A DNA stretch of 45,178 nucleotides from Candidatus Zhuqueibacterota bacterium (GTDB lineage Bacteria; Zhuqueibacterota; Zhuqueibacteria; Thermofontimicrobiales; Thiofontviventaceae), in the NCBI GenBank assembly GCA_016931935.1, contig JAFGDW010000211.1:1-45178 (forward strand). Reading direction: 5' to 3'. The notes under the pieces are model-generated. The model was not told the DNA's origin. It saw only the letters and a program-made list of their open reading frames with translations, and searched no databases. The position numbers were made by a program, and so were the translations under genes. Positions 1-8,788 of the stretch are shown piece by piece; within the stretch, counting starts at the first letter, position 1; each line of letters starts with the position of its first letter.

Positions 1-17
1 CTGTAATTAAATTACAG
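1..17. repeat. Short perfect inverted repeat at window edge
   Basis: CTGTAATT and AATTACAG flank a single central A, giving a 17-base near-palindrome just downstream of the C25-propeptide-like gene. It has no adjacent T-run, so it is a weak terminator or binding-site candidate. It is cut off by the window edge. Confidence 0.3.
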
Positions 18-42
18 GATTTAATAATAAGTGGTATACTTT

Positions 43-471
43 TCAAGTGAAATATGGTCCCTTTTTAATATAATATATACAAACAGCATTATTCCTGCTT
101 AATACATAGCTAATTGGTTGAAAGCCATCATCCTGCTTTTGATTCTCTACCGGTGTTGGATTCGGAGCAATATCAACGTTATTTACAATCTCGGATTCCT
201 GCTCCAAAACCGTTGCAGTATAGGTTGCATAAGCCGGTATATCCAATAATATTCCTTTTGCTGGCAATTGGGGTTTGCCAGGCTCGTTAATTGCGGATAG
301 TTCGCTAATTTTCAATTCCGTTCTGTCTTTTGAGACTGTGTAATGATGAACCGTTGCTTCAATGATGAAATAATCATCCGTTTCCTCTACTAACTTAACG
401 GTACAATCAATTGCATATGAATTTGATAATAGCATTGCACAGGTATTTAAAAGTATAAGATATTTTCTCAT
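43..471 (-). CDS. Short secreted protein resembling a gingipain (C25) propeptide
   Basis: An exported protein of about 142 residues starting with a signal peptide (MRKYLILLNTCAMLLSNSYA). The ATG at 471 is preferred over a TTG six codons upstream, although neither has a clear Shine-Dalgarno sequence. Residues of about 60-100 carry the pattern GKPQLPAKGILLDIPAYA followed by APNPTPV, which resembles the N-terminal propeptide of C25 (gingipain-type) peptidases: a G-P-LP segment, a hydrophobic strand, then a P-x-P end. The peptidase domain is missing because the frame stops with TGA at 43. Either this is a free-standing propeptide-like protein, perhaps a folding aid or inhibitor, or it is the 5' piece of a frameshifted protease continuing off the left edge. 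One other frame stays open from about base 40 to the edge. It is the last visible gene of the minus-strand export operon, 71 bases after the permease. Confidence 0.5.
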   Translation of the reverse strand: MRKYLILLNTCAMLLSNSYAIDCTVKLVEETDDYFIIEATVHHYTVSKDRTELKISELSAINEPGKPQLPAKGILLDIPAYATYTATVLEQESEIVNNVDIAPNPTPVENQKQDDGFQPISYVLSRNNAVCIYYIKKGPYFT

Positions 472-542
472 AGAATTACTTTTATTCAATTACTATCTTA
501 TTTCTGTGGGCTACTTACTATTCGGATAAATGAAAATCTATA

Positions 543-1745
543 TTATCCATTCCGCAATGCCTCAATCGGATTCAGACTCGAAGCCCGAATGGCTGGATAA
601 ATCCCGGCTAACAAACCTGTTATTACTGAAATCAGCAATCCGGAAATAATAGGAAAGATGACTGATACATGTGCATTTCCTATCCATCTTAATATTAAAG
701 AGTACAATCCAATAGCTGATATAATACCTGTTAATCCGCCAATAATCCCAATTAAAGCTGCTTCTGATAAAAATTGTTTTAAAATATCGTTCTTTCGTGC
801 TCCCACCGCTCTTCGAATACCGATTTCAAAATACCGCTCTTTTACCGCTGCTAACATTGTATTCATAATACCCAGACCGGCAAGTAGTAATACGATTCCT
901 GCAATCACAGTCAAAGAAATAGTCAATGTATGCATTATATTGTCCGCACGTTTAATTTCAGTCCTGAGCGTTTTTATCTTAAATTTCACAGATGTTCCGA
1001 AGCATAACGATAAGTAATGGTTTATCTTTTTAATCGCAGAATTCATTTCACTCATATTCGAAACTTGTAAATCCAAATACTGGATATTATGAGTTTTCTT
1101 CCAGCAATGGCTTTGCATCACGCTAAGAGGTATTATGATTAATTCTTCACGTACAGGCGCCGCGCCAATCATGTTTAGAAGCGGCCGCTCTTTTTTCTCC
1201 AGCACACCGATAACAGTAAAATACTCTCCATTTAGCAAAATTTTTTGATGTATCGGTTCTCTTTCCTTGAATAAGGATTCACATGCTTCGTAGGATAAAA
1301 CGCAAACATAATTGTGCCGTCGATTATCAATTTCTGATAGGAATTTCCCTTTATTCATCTTTTCATTTTTAATCGCAGTCCATTCGCTGACTGTTGCAAT
1401 AACCCGAACTCTATCCCAGCAGTTATTTCCATATCTAAGCTCATATTCCGAAATAATACTCGGGGCGCTGTTTATAACCATCGGGCAACAGGTAACAATT
1501 TGCTTCACATGGTTTAGATTAAGTTGCTCGTCAGCATTCCACGGATCGATTGTATTTTCGTCAAAATCGCGATATAACCATATGCGGTTGATACCGATGG
1601 ATTCTATTTCCTGATATATTAACCTATGTGTAAGCTTGCTAATCAATTGAACGGATGTTAACGAAAATACTCCTATTGCCATACTCAACCACATTATAAG
1701 AAACCGAAATTTATCACAAGCAATGAATGCAAAATGCTGATTCAT
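543..1745 (-). CDS. MacB/FtsX-type ABC transporter permease
   Basis: A 400-residue inner-membrane permease of the MacB type. A first membrane helix at about 15-38 is followed by a large periplasmic domain (about 40-265, MacB_PCD-like). Three C-terminal helices lie near 270-295, 325-350 and 365-388. The stretch GIMNTMLAAVKERYFEIGIR followed by RAVGARKNDI is the classic FtsX/MacB cytoplasmic loop that contacts the ATPase. The gene starts 4 bases after the adaptor stop, so it is almost certainly cotranslated with the adaptor and TolC homologue. Together these would form a tripartite MacAB-TolC-like exporter. No nucleotide-binding (MacB/LolD-type) subunit is encoded within the window; it would have to lie further left or elsewhere. 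The substrate is unknown. Confidence 0.85.
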   Translation of the reverse strand: MNQHFAFIACDKFRFLIMWLSMAIGVFSLTSVQLISKLTHRLIYQEIESIGINRIWLYRDFDENTIDPWNADEQLNLNHVKQIVTCCPMVINSAPSIISEYELRYGNNCWDRVRVIATVSEWTAIKNEKMNKGKFLSEIDNRRHNYVCVLSYEACESLFKEREPIHQKILLNGEYFTVIGVLEKKERPLLNMIGAAPVREELIIIPLSVMQSHCWKKTHNIQYLDLQVSNMSEMNSAIKKINHYLSLCFGTSVKFKIKTLRTEIKRADNIMHTLTISLTVIAGIVLLLAGLGIMNTMLAAVKERYFEIGIRRAVGARKNDILKQFLSEAALIGIIGGLTGIISAIGLYSLILRWIGNAHVSVIFPIISGLLISVITGLLAGIYPAIRASSLNPIEALRNG

Positions 1746-1749
1746 AATA

Positions 1750-2835
1750 TTATTCTTCGATTATTAAATCCGAATCTTCCAAAGTTTCACCCACACACAA
1801 ATCATCAATATGTGACGTTATTACTAGTGATGATTCAAGTGTATCCTGACATTCGATTGCGATCATTGTCGAATTGTTTTCTGCTACTTGAACTGCATGT
1901 TGTTTGACTTTTCCATTATTGATTGTTAAAATGAAATGCGAATCATTTACTGTATTAACAGCTTCTATTGGAACAGTCAGCTTACGCTCTGATGAAGTAA
2001 TCGGAATATCCACTTGCAGGGATGTTCCCAAATGGAAGTCACATATTTCATCCGGCTTAATTCTTATTTTTTGCAATCCTTTCCTAATTTCAGGAGCTAC
2101 AAAAACTATCGTTCCGCTAAAACTCGAGTCAGCATTTTCTGACATAAAGAAAGGGTATATTCTAACCTGTTGCCCACATATTATTTTATTGCCATAATCC
2201 TGATTAATGAAAGCCTGAATGAAAAAACTATCGATTTCAACTATTGAAAATATATGTGAATTTGCAGGTAAGAATAAACCTTGTTCCAATTCGTCCTCAA
2301 AAATAATTGTACCAGCTAGTGGCGCTCGAACATTTGATTGTTCTATTCTTTTCTCATATAATTTAAGCAACTCAAGATCATTCTCTAATTTATCTTTTTT
2401 TTGTGCCAAATCATTTTGTACAAATTCCAAATCCTTTTCGGGAAGCTGTCCAATTGTATGTAAAGAGCGAATGCGTCTTAAATTATTTTCAGCGAGAAAA
2501 TATTGATGCCTGGAATCCAGTACATTTTGTTTTGCCTTTAGTACGTTTTCCTGTTCAGTATTATTGGTTAACTGAAGCAATAACTGACCTTTTTCAACCC
2601 AGGCGCCGTTATCAACTACTAATTTTTTTATTCGACCGGTCAAATCAGTAAAAATGTATTGCTTGTTTGCCGGGACAATCATACCAAATACTGAATAGGT
2701 AATTTGCAGGGAATCATATTTTAATTTACAGACTCTGATTTTATCTGTGTGTCTTTTTTCTGAGTGTGCGCTCAAATAAAAAATAACGACAAGTATAATT
2801 GTGATTATACCGAGTAAGTTGATTTTAGTCTTCAA
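1750..2835 (-). CDS. HlyD/MacA-type periplasmic adaptor (membrane fusion protein)
   Basis: A 361-residue membrane fusion protein that would link the inner-membrane permease to the TolC channel. It has an N-terminal signal anchor (residues 5-23), then a first lipoyl half (about 65-95, with the G-x-WVEKGQLL pattern). A coiled-coil hairpin at about 95-170 is followed by the second lipoyl half (RAPLAGTIIF) and a beta-barrel domain (about 200-290). The start is a TTG that overlaps the TGA stop of the TolC gene by 4 bases (TTGA), which implies translational coupling. No internal ATG would preserve the membrane anchor. The next gene downstream is the MacB-type permease. This is the standard MacA/HlyD layout; the substrate cannot be read from the sequence. 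Confidence 0.85.
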   Translation of the reverse strand: MKTKINLLGIITIILVVIFYLSAHSEKRHTDKIRVCKLKYDSLQITYSVFGMIVPANKQYIFTDLTGRIKKLVVDNGAWVEKGQLLLQLTNNTEQENVLKAKQNVLDSRHQYFLAENNLRRIRSLHTIGQLPEKDLEFVQNDLAQKKDKLENDLELLKLYEKRIEQSNVRAPLAGTIIFEDELEQGLFLPANSHIFSIVEIDSFFIQAFINQDYGNKIICGQQVRIYPFFMSENADSSFSGTIVFVAPEIRKGLQKIRIKPDEICDFHLGTSLQVDIPITSSERKLTVPIEAVNTVNDSHFILTINNGKVKQHAVQVAENNSTMIAIECQDTLESSLVITSHIDDLCVGETLEDSDLIIEE

Positions 2836-4115
2836 TTTAACAATCTCTTTAATTGATTTGTTAATAACATATATTCCAATTTTGCTTTGCGGTACTGGAA
2901 AATTCGTGCGCTCATCTCAATATCGATTTCCAGGTGTTCAATTTGTTGTTGAACTATGTTTGCTTCTTCCTTCATCGGTACAGCACTTATATTTTCAAAT
3001 ACAGGCGGTGACATGTTTTCTATCATATAATGGAAAGAATCCTTGCGTTTTTTTAAAAAACACATTTTTTCCCAACACATTTCAATATTTTGTGTAATTG
3101 TTTTTCTCATTTGTTCGACTTCCAAATCAGACAACTGCTGTTGCGACTGCGCCATCGTCACCATTGCATTTGTCTCGCCTGCATCCCAGAGCGGCCATTG
3201 CAGGCCAATTCCCATCATCCAACTGGAAGTAGCAGAGTACCGCAAATACGTCTCTGCCGCTAACTTAAATCCATTATATTGTCTTGCTTGTTTCAGTCTC
3301 AATGTATTCACTTTTGTCATTAAGCTCGCTTGCTGAATCTTTAGAACGTCTATCACTAAACTGTCCACCAGACATATATCAAGCTCACTTGCGTCGGTCC
3401 AGCACGAAAGCTCTTCGATGCCTGATTGCTGTCTCAACTGGTTTCGGTATTGTTCATATATATGCTGTTCATACAAATACTTATCTTCCAATCGAAACAG
3501 TTGTAATTCCAACCTGTTTTGTTCCACTCGGCTCAACAAACCTGAATTGTAACGATATTTGGCCACTTCCGCAGCTTTTTTTAAAATCGAAACCTGCTTT
3601 TTTATCGATGCATATTTATTTTTCGCGTGAATGAATTGACAATATAAAAGCGTTATCTCATACATCAGTGCATTTATAGTTTGCTCATTTTGGAGTTTTG
3701 TTAAATCTATCAATAACTGCTTTTCTTCTATTTCCTGTGATATTTTTCCGGAATCATAAAGCAGCCACTTCGATGTTATTCCTATATCGCCAAACGTTAA
3801 CATGCGTTGGTCAAATCCTTTACCTGGCAACAGGAATGAATTGCTCACGGGAATTCCTCCTCCAAGATTTGCAATTCCAAGGAAACTTGTAAAGCATAAT
3901 CGTGGACGATATTTGCTTTTGGAAAGAATCACATTGGCCTTTGCTTTTTCCAATTGATAATTTACTGCTTTAGTTGTGTAATTTGAATGAACTGCCATTT
4001 TTAATAACTTGGAAATAGAAAATTCAGTATCTGCTGCAAAACATATCGTTTGAATAAATATAGAACAGATTGAGAAGATAATATACTCATATCGAATTGG
4101 TTTTCGGATTTGCAT
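2832..4115 (-). CDS. TolC-family outer-membrane efflux protein
   Basis: An outer-membrane factor of 427 residues with long amphipathic helices in two halves, typical of TolC. The reading frame is open to 4205, but the ATG at 4115 is preferred. It has an AAGGA Shine-Dalgarno about 10 bases upstream and begins a signal peptide with a cleavage site near FAADTEF. Residues of about 20-220 and 225-425 form the two repeats. Features such as SKSKYRPRL and RYNSGLLSRVEQNRLELQL match the helices of OEP domains. The stop overlaps the TTG start of the adaptor. It lies about 100 bases after the Wzz-like gene in the same operon, and probably forms the exit duct for the adaptor and permease encoded downstream. 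Confidence 0.85.
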   Translation of the reverse strand: MQIRKPIRYEYIIFSICSIFIQTICFAADTEFSISKLLKMAVHSNYTTKAVNYQLEKAKANVILSKSKYRPRLCFTSFLGIANLGGGIPVSNSFLLPGKGFDQRMLTFGDIGITSKWLLYDSGKISQEIEEKQLLIDLTKLQNEQTINALMYEITLLYCQFIHAKNKYASIKKQVSILKKAAEVAKYRYNSGLLSRVEQNRLELQLFRLEDKYLYEQHIYEQYRNQLRQQSGIEELSCWTDASELDICLVDSLVIDVLKIQQASLMTKVNTLRLKQARQYNGFKLAAETYLRYSATSSWMMGIGLQWPLWDAGETNAMVTMAQSQQQLSDLEVEQMRKTITQNIEMCWEKMCFLKKRKDSFHYMIENMSPPVFENISAVPMKEEANIVQQQIEHLEIDIEMSARIFQYRKAKLEYMLLTNQLKRLLN

Positions 4116-4214
4116 TTTTAAATCGTCCTTTTTCTGTTTTAAGGATAGGGGATTACAGTCTAAATGCGAAAACCAATTCGGGATTAAAATATATAAAAAT
4201 TGCATATTCCAATA

Positions 4215-5147
4215 TTAGCTATTTAGTTGCACTACTAGTTTTCGTATTTCGTCAGGATATTGTAACTTCACTTTTTCAATATACGTTACGATCATAATGG
4301 AAATTATATTTAAAAAGATATTCACCAGGGATGCGGTGATTAAAATCCATATATAATATGGCAAGGGCCGCGCTGGAGGTATTGCCACATTAAGAACCTG
4401 AAAATTATCCATAATTCCCAGTTGTTTTAATTGAAGCGCATCATAGTAGTTCATGATATATTGATATCTTAAAAGCTGGATTTTCAAATCATGTAATATA
4501 TTTCGCATAAATACGTCTTCCCCGGGAATATTTGGGAATGATGAATGCACTGTTTGTGTCACGGCAAGTGACGAATCAAGCGAATTCAAAATTGTTTTTA
4601 CTTTCAATTGACTATCATTTAGTTGTTTTTCGATTTTTGCAGTATTTTGTCCTAATATTTGCATTCCTAACTGATTACTCTTCATTCTTAATTGACTTAC
4701 ATATTCATTTGCAATTTCACTGGCGAGCACTGGTGAAGTATCTTTCACCTTAATGGAAATTATATGCTTGCTTTTCCGTTTGATTTTTGTACGCCTGGTC
4801 AATTTTTTCAACGCGTGGTCGACAGTTCGCACATTGTATTTATCTAGTAAATTAAATTTACGGATAATAGCAGTTCTGATACTCCTGCTCTTTAAGAATG
4901 CTATATGATCTCCAGAAAAATCGATCCATTGAATGTGATGGCTGAAAAAAAGGTTTTGATTTTCAGCCATTCCAAACGATTGTGTTGTTTGCGTATGATC
5001 CGCACACAGCGAAAGGATTTCTGTTTCTGCTTCATACACGGGTTTAAAAAAATAAATGAGTAATATGGAGACAAACACAACAAAAATAGTATTTGAAAAA
5101 ATGATATAACGGTATTTTAGCAGTTTTCCGATATGAATCATAATCAT
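4215..5147 (-). CDS. Wzz-like polysaccharide co-polymerase / chain-length determinant
   Basis: A 310-residue inner-membrane protein with the polysaccharide co-polymerase layout. One membrane helix lies at about 15-34. A periplasmic domain follows, with a Wzz N-terminal segment (KPVYEAETEI) and a long coiled-coil region (about 150-240). A second helix at about 268-292 is preceded by a proline-rich turn (AIPPARPLPYY), which is diagnostic of Wzz proteins. There is no C-terminal tyrosine kinase, so it is a short PCP-1/2-like form. Its ATG overlaps the TGA of the upstream TonB-receptor gene (ATGA), and it precedes the TolC gene. A Wzz protein between a receptor and a tripartite exporter is unusual and hints at export of a glycan or glycosylated product. 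Periplasmic partners are inferred, not seen. Confidence 0.75.
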   Translation of the reverse strand: MIMIHIGKLLKYRYIIFSNTIFVVFVSILLIYFFKPVYEAETEILSLCADHTQTTQSFGMAENQNLFFSHHIQWIDFSGDHIAFLKSRSIRTAIIRKFNLLDKYNVRTVDHALKKLTRRTKIKRKSKHIISIKVKDTSPVLASEIANEYVSQLRMKSNQLGMQILGQNTAKIEKQLNDSQLKVKTILNSLDSSLAVTQTVHSSFPNIPGEDVFMRNILHDLKIQLLRYQYIMNYYDALQLKQLGIMDNFQVLNVAIPPARPLPYYIWILITASLVNIFLNIISIMIVTYIEKVKLQYPDEIRKLVVQLNS

Positions 5148-7105
5148 ATTTGAATAGATAGCCCTATCGACGGCAACACCGGCAACATATAAACCGTCCG
5201 CTTTTTGGCAACACTTTCTTGTCTCCCATAGTGGGTAATCTCAGCTTTTTCCCATGTCATATCATAAATATTGTGATGATTATACACATTGATAATATCA
5301 AGATAAACCGAACCGCGGCCAAAGTAGTAACTCAACCGGGCATCCAGGCGTTGGTAGGTTGGAAAATAAAGGCTGTTTCGTTTGCCCTGTACAAAATCCC
5401 AACTGTAATCGGTTGACGAATATTGTGTGAAGCGAACGCCGTGCACCGGTGTATATGGCAGGCCGCTGGCAATACGCCACAAACAGCTCACCTGTAATCG
5501 CGGCGTTAATTTGTAGTTCCCCCACAGGGTAATGCCATGGGCGCGTTCATATTTAAATGGTATCCAGCGATCGGAAAATATATTTCTGTATTTGGCGCGG
5601 CCATACGAGTAAGAGATAATTCCGGACAACCGGCTCTTTTCCGCTGCTGCTTTTTGTAAAAGAAATTCCACACCGCCGGCCATGCCCAGACCGGTATTGG
5701 CGGCTTGTAAGGTTTTGTTATCCTGCGGCAATAACAGGTGATCGAATACAGAATAGTAAAATTCGCACTTTAATTCCATATCGTTATTTAGTTGCCGTTT
5801 CAGGCCAATCACATGTTGAGTGGATTTTTCTGCAATAATTTGATCGTGATTTTCAGTTATGTTTACCGGTTGCTCCCGCGTGAACAGCGATAATGGATCC
5901 GGGTATTGATGGCAAATTCCCCAGGAGCCTTCCAGTACGGTTCGTTCATTTAGCCGGTACCAGATATTCAGCCGCGGACTGATGCTGCTATTATCTAACA
6001 GCGATGAGTGGTTATAGCGAATTCCAATTCGCATTTGAAGGTATTCTGCCACTTTTGAAGTACTTTCCAGGTATCCGGCCGTATACTGAAAGTCATCATC
6101 AAACAGGATGGCGCCGGGAACATCATTGCGGGCGTAATAGAAATTTCTGTCCTGAGACCGGAATTCGATCTCTGCTTCCTGGAAACGCCAGTGAATGCCG
6201 GCTGTTAACCAGTTGTTGCTATTGAATTGCCAGCGTACGTTGTGCCGGACCGACCAGTTTGCCTGATCGGAATGCATACGCTCGTAGTCCGGATTTTCAC
6301 GGGTTGTATCGGCACTGTAGGAATGATAGTTCATCCCATCTGTGTAATAGGAAAGTGTGATATTGCTATATAATTTATCGGTAAAATAGCTGCGCCAACT
6401 AAAGCCAAATAGTTGGGTCTGAGAATCTTCCGTGAGATTCACGGTTTCCGATAGTTCGGAGAATAATTTGGTGGCTTCATCTGTGCGCATCCAGCGGAAC
6501 GAGATTCGATTCGTAGCAGATATATCATACACTATTTTTGTGTTTACATCCGAGGTATAGGGAAATACAGAATTGGATGTGACCATCTGCTCGGCAATCC
6601 AGTCAAAGTAAGTTCGCCGTGCCGAAACAAGCCATGAACCGTTATTTCCGGGCAATGGCCCTTCGATTACTCCGGATGCATCTGTGAGATTCATTGTTCC
6701 GGTTAATTTGACACGATTTCTGTTCCCGTTCCGGGTGTTAATTTCAAAAACAGATGAAAGTTTGTCGCCATATTCAGCCGAAAATCCACCGAGATGCAAA
6801 TGCACATCCTGTGTAATGTTCGGATCGAACATACTTAATCCGCCGCCCATGGCCAGCCGGAACCGGTACGGATTGAGAATCACGATCCCATCACTTCCGC
6901 CATGTCCGTCGCCGAACAGGTCACACTCAGAAGAACCGACAACAAAGGTATTTCCGTATTCATCCACCGCGATATCGCGTGCGAAATCTTCGCTGGAAGT
7001 GCCCTGTTGCGCTCCCCACTCTATTTCGGGAGCTGATGCGAATGAATTGCCAACAAGTAAAATCAATCCGATGATATATGTAAAGATGATGGATCGGTGT
7101 ACCAT
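5144..7105 (-). CDS. Truncated TonB-dependent receptor fused to an SBBP propeller fragment
   Basis: A 653-residue exported protein with a strong GGAGGG Shine-Dalgarno before the ATG. After the signal peptide, residues of about 29-75 are a single beta-propeller SBBP-type unit (IEWGAQQGTSSEDFARD, then DEYGNTFVVGSS, then GHGGSD). The sequence then passes directly at DGIVILNPYR into the middle of a TonB-dependent receptor plug (GGFSAEYGDKLSSVFEINT) followed by a full-looking barrel to the C-terminus. The usual carboxypeptidase-regulatory domain, TonB box and first half of the plug are absent. The switch falls at a short DG-I-V stretch plausible in both parents, which suggests recombination. It could be a degenerate receptor or a repurposed outer-membrane barrel. 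It heads the operon with Wzz, TolC, adaptor and permease, and its stop overlaps the Wzz start. Confidence 0.75.
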   Translation of the reverse strand: MVHRSIIFTYIIGLILLVGNSFASAPEIEWGAQQGTSSEDFARDIAVDEYGNTFVVGSSECDLFGDGHGGSDGIVILNPYRFRLAMGGGLSMFDPNITQDVHLHLGGFSAEYGDKLSSVFEINTRNGNRNRVKLTGTMNLTDASGVIEGPLPGNNGSWLVSARRTYFDWIAEQMVTSNSVFPYTSDVNTKIVYDISATNRISFRWMRTDEATKLFSELSETVNLTEDSQTQLFGFSWRSYFTDKLYSNITLSYYTDGMNYHSYSADTTRENPDYERMHSDQANWSVRHNVRWQFNSNNWLTAGIHWRFQEAEIEFRSQDRNFYYARNDVPGAILFDDDFQYTAGYLESTSKVAEYLQMRIGIRYNHSSLLDNSSISPRLNIWYRLNERTVLEGSWGICHQYPDPLSLFTREQPVNITENHDQIIAEKSTQHVIGLKRQLNNDMELKCEFYYSVFDHLLLPQDNKTLQAANTGLGMAGGVEFLLQKAAAEKSRLSGIISYSYGRAKYRNIFSDRWIPFKYERAHGITLWGNYKLTPRLQVSCLWRIASGLPYTPVHGVRFTQYSSTDYSWDFVQGKRNSLYFPTYQRLDARLSYYFGRGSVYLDIINVYNHHNIYDMTWEKAEITHYGRQESVAKKRTVYMLPVLPSIGLSIQI

Positions 7106-7298
7106 GTTTTCCCTCCAGTGATGGTTTTGTAGTTACGTTTGTTTCCGGCCCGACGCCCCTATATCGATTTCATTTATGATAGGTATATAATAAAACGATT
7201 TTTAGAATGATGGGGCGGAAATTTTGTAAACTGCACCAGGAGGTTGGGAAATGCACATAAAGAATCAATCGTCTCACATCTCACTTCTCATGTGCCGT
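7106..7298. other. Intergenic leader of the export operon, aspartokinase 3' end
   Basis: This 193-base gap contains the leader of the minus-strand operon and the 3' region of aspartokinase, both on the minus strand. An AT-rich stretch (about 7170-7205) could hold the operon promoter, but no clear -35/-10 pair stands out. Bases of about 7262-7290 contain a low-complexity GAGAAGTGAGATGTGAGA-like sequence (minus strand) of a type that recurs between genes in many environmental genomes. Confidence 0.3.
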
Positions 7299-8651
7299 TC
7301 ATCCATTATTATTTTTAAAAAATTTGTTGTGAAGCCGTTCCACACATGTCACCATTTGCGATTCGGGGATAACCAAACTGAGATTCACATTGGATGTGCC
7401 GAAGGTGATCATTTCAATCGTGATACCGGTGAGAGCTGTGAATACCCGATTGAGAAAATTGATGTTTGTTTTTATATTATCACCAACAAGGGCAATGATT
7501 GCCATATCATCGGAAATTTTGACATTGGAAAATTGACTTAAATCATCCACAATTTCCTGAGTGAATTGCTTTTTATGGATTGTTAAAGACACACTGATTT
7601 CCGAAGTGGAAACCAGGTCGACCGCGACTTTATAGCGGGCGAACACTTCGAATATTTTTTCCAGAAAGCCATACGCCAACAGCATGCGGGTCGATTCAAC
7701 CGTGAGAATCATGGTTTTTCCCTTTGCGGAGATTGCTTTGCATATCCCGGGGCGCTGGCTTTTGGCAGTAATAACAGTGCCGGGATTTTCCGGATCAAAG
7801 GTGTTTTTAACAATCACTGGAATATCCCTTTCCATCGCCGGCAACAGTGTGCTGGGATGAAGAACTTTGGCGCCGAAAAATGCAAGTTCGGCGGCTTCCT
7901 GAAATGATAAATCGTGTTGTGTAAATGCATCTTTCACGATATTGGGATCGGCTGTCATCACACCGCTGACATCTGTCCAGATTTCAATTTCATCGGCGTT
8001 CATGGCATTCCCGAGCAACGCCGCACTATAGTCGCTGCCACCGCGGCCAAGTGTGGTGGTTAATCCATCCGCAGTACTACCGATGAATCCCTGAGTCACA
8101 ATAATATCGTATTTCTGTAGTAGCGGAATGAGCTGGTCATGAGTTAATCGTTTCAATTCATTTTTCATGACAGATGCGCTTCCAAATTGGTTATCGGTTC
8201 GCATCACCTGCCTGACATCGAACCAGTGGGATTTTTTATCGAGCGATCTCAAATACGCGTTGAAAATGGTTGTCGAAATCAATTCTCCATGCGCGATCAC
8301 AGCATCACAGGTGCGTGGCGTCGCTTCACGGATGTAGTTAATACCGATCAGAAATATCTCCAGTTTGGCGAGATAGTCGGCGATCTTCTGATGTAGCGCT
8401 TCGTTTACTTCCAACCCAAATGCCTGCATGATGCTGAAATGCTTGTCTTCAAGTGCTTGCTTCACGGCAAGCGCGTCATCCATTTTTCCTTCGGAAGCCA
8501 TTTGGATTGCCTGCAGCAGCATATCGGTTGTGCCGCCTGTCGCGGACAGGACAACAATAGTCGGTTCCGTATATGCATTCAGAATTTCTGCCACACGTTT
8601 CATTACGGATGCGTCTTTAATGGAGCTTCCGCCAAATTTTAAAACTTTCAT
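7299..8651 (-). CDS. lysC: Aspartokinase (aspartate kinase), monofunctional LysC/ThrA-type
   Basis: This enzyme phosphorylates L-aspartate to 4-aspartyl phosphate, the first step to lysine, threonine and methionine. The product is 450 residues, close to the usual size of monofunctional enzymes. The frame is open 27 codons further upstream, but the ATG at 8651 has a GGAG Shine-Dalgarno 8 bases before it and starts exactly with the family motif MKVLKFGGSS. Other signatures are VLSATGGTTDMLL, GRGGSDYSAALLG and the WTDVSGVMTADPN nucleotide-binding segment. The C-terminal 150 residues contain two ACT domains that normally bind the feedback inhibitor (lysine or threonine). No homoserine dehydrogenase domain is attached. 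It stands alone, so which amino acid regulates it cannot be told from context. Confidence 0.93.
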   Translation of the reverse strand: MKVLKFGGSSIKDASVMKRVAEILNAYTEPTIVVLSATGGTTDMLLQAIQMASEGKMDDALAVKQALEDKHFSIMQAFGLEVNEALHQKIADYLAKLEIFLIGINYIREATPRTCDAVIAHGELISTTIFNAYLRSLDKKSHWFDVRQVMRTDNQFGSASVMKNELKRLTHDQLIPLLQKYDIIVTQGFIGSTADGLTTTLGRGGSDYSAALLGNAMNADEIEIWTDVSGVMTADPNIVKDAFTQHDLSFQEAAELAFFGAKVLHPSTLLPAMERDIPVIVKNTFDPENPGTVITAKSQRPGICKAISAKGKTMILTVESTRMLLAYGFLEKIFEVFARYKVAVDLVSTSEISVSLTIHKKQFTQEIVDDLSQFSNVKISDDMAIIALVGDNIKTNINFLNRVFTALTGITIEMITFGTSNVNLSLVIPESQMVTCVERLHNKFFKNNNG

Positions 8652-8732
8652 TGAACAAACTCCGTTTGAATTATATAGATAATTTGAATTGGAATTATGT
8701 ACGGGATGTACTGTTATGCGCGCATTATCCAT

Positions 8733-8788
8733 GTTGCGTGCAACGTATAATAAAGTTGAAATTTACAACTTATCAAACAAAATGTCAA
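8733..8788 (-). promoter_or_regulatory. Putative sigma-70-type promoter of aspartokinase with small dyad
   Basis: On the minus strand, TTGACA (8788-8783) is followed after 17 bases by TAAATT (8765-8760). About 15 bases further downstream lies the dyad GTTGC-N2-GCAAC (8733-8744), placed where a repressor or an early leader structure could act. No lysine-riboswitch core was recognised in the leader of about 110 bases. The assignment is by pattern only. Confidence 0.4.

Noticed and set aside
8652..8760. Possible lysine riboswitch before aspartokinase
   Set aside because: The leader is only about 110 bases and I could not find the conserved core or a terminator hairpin with a T-run.
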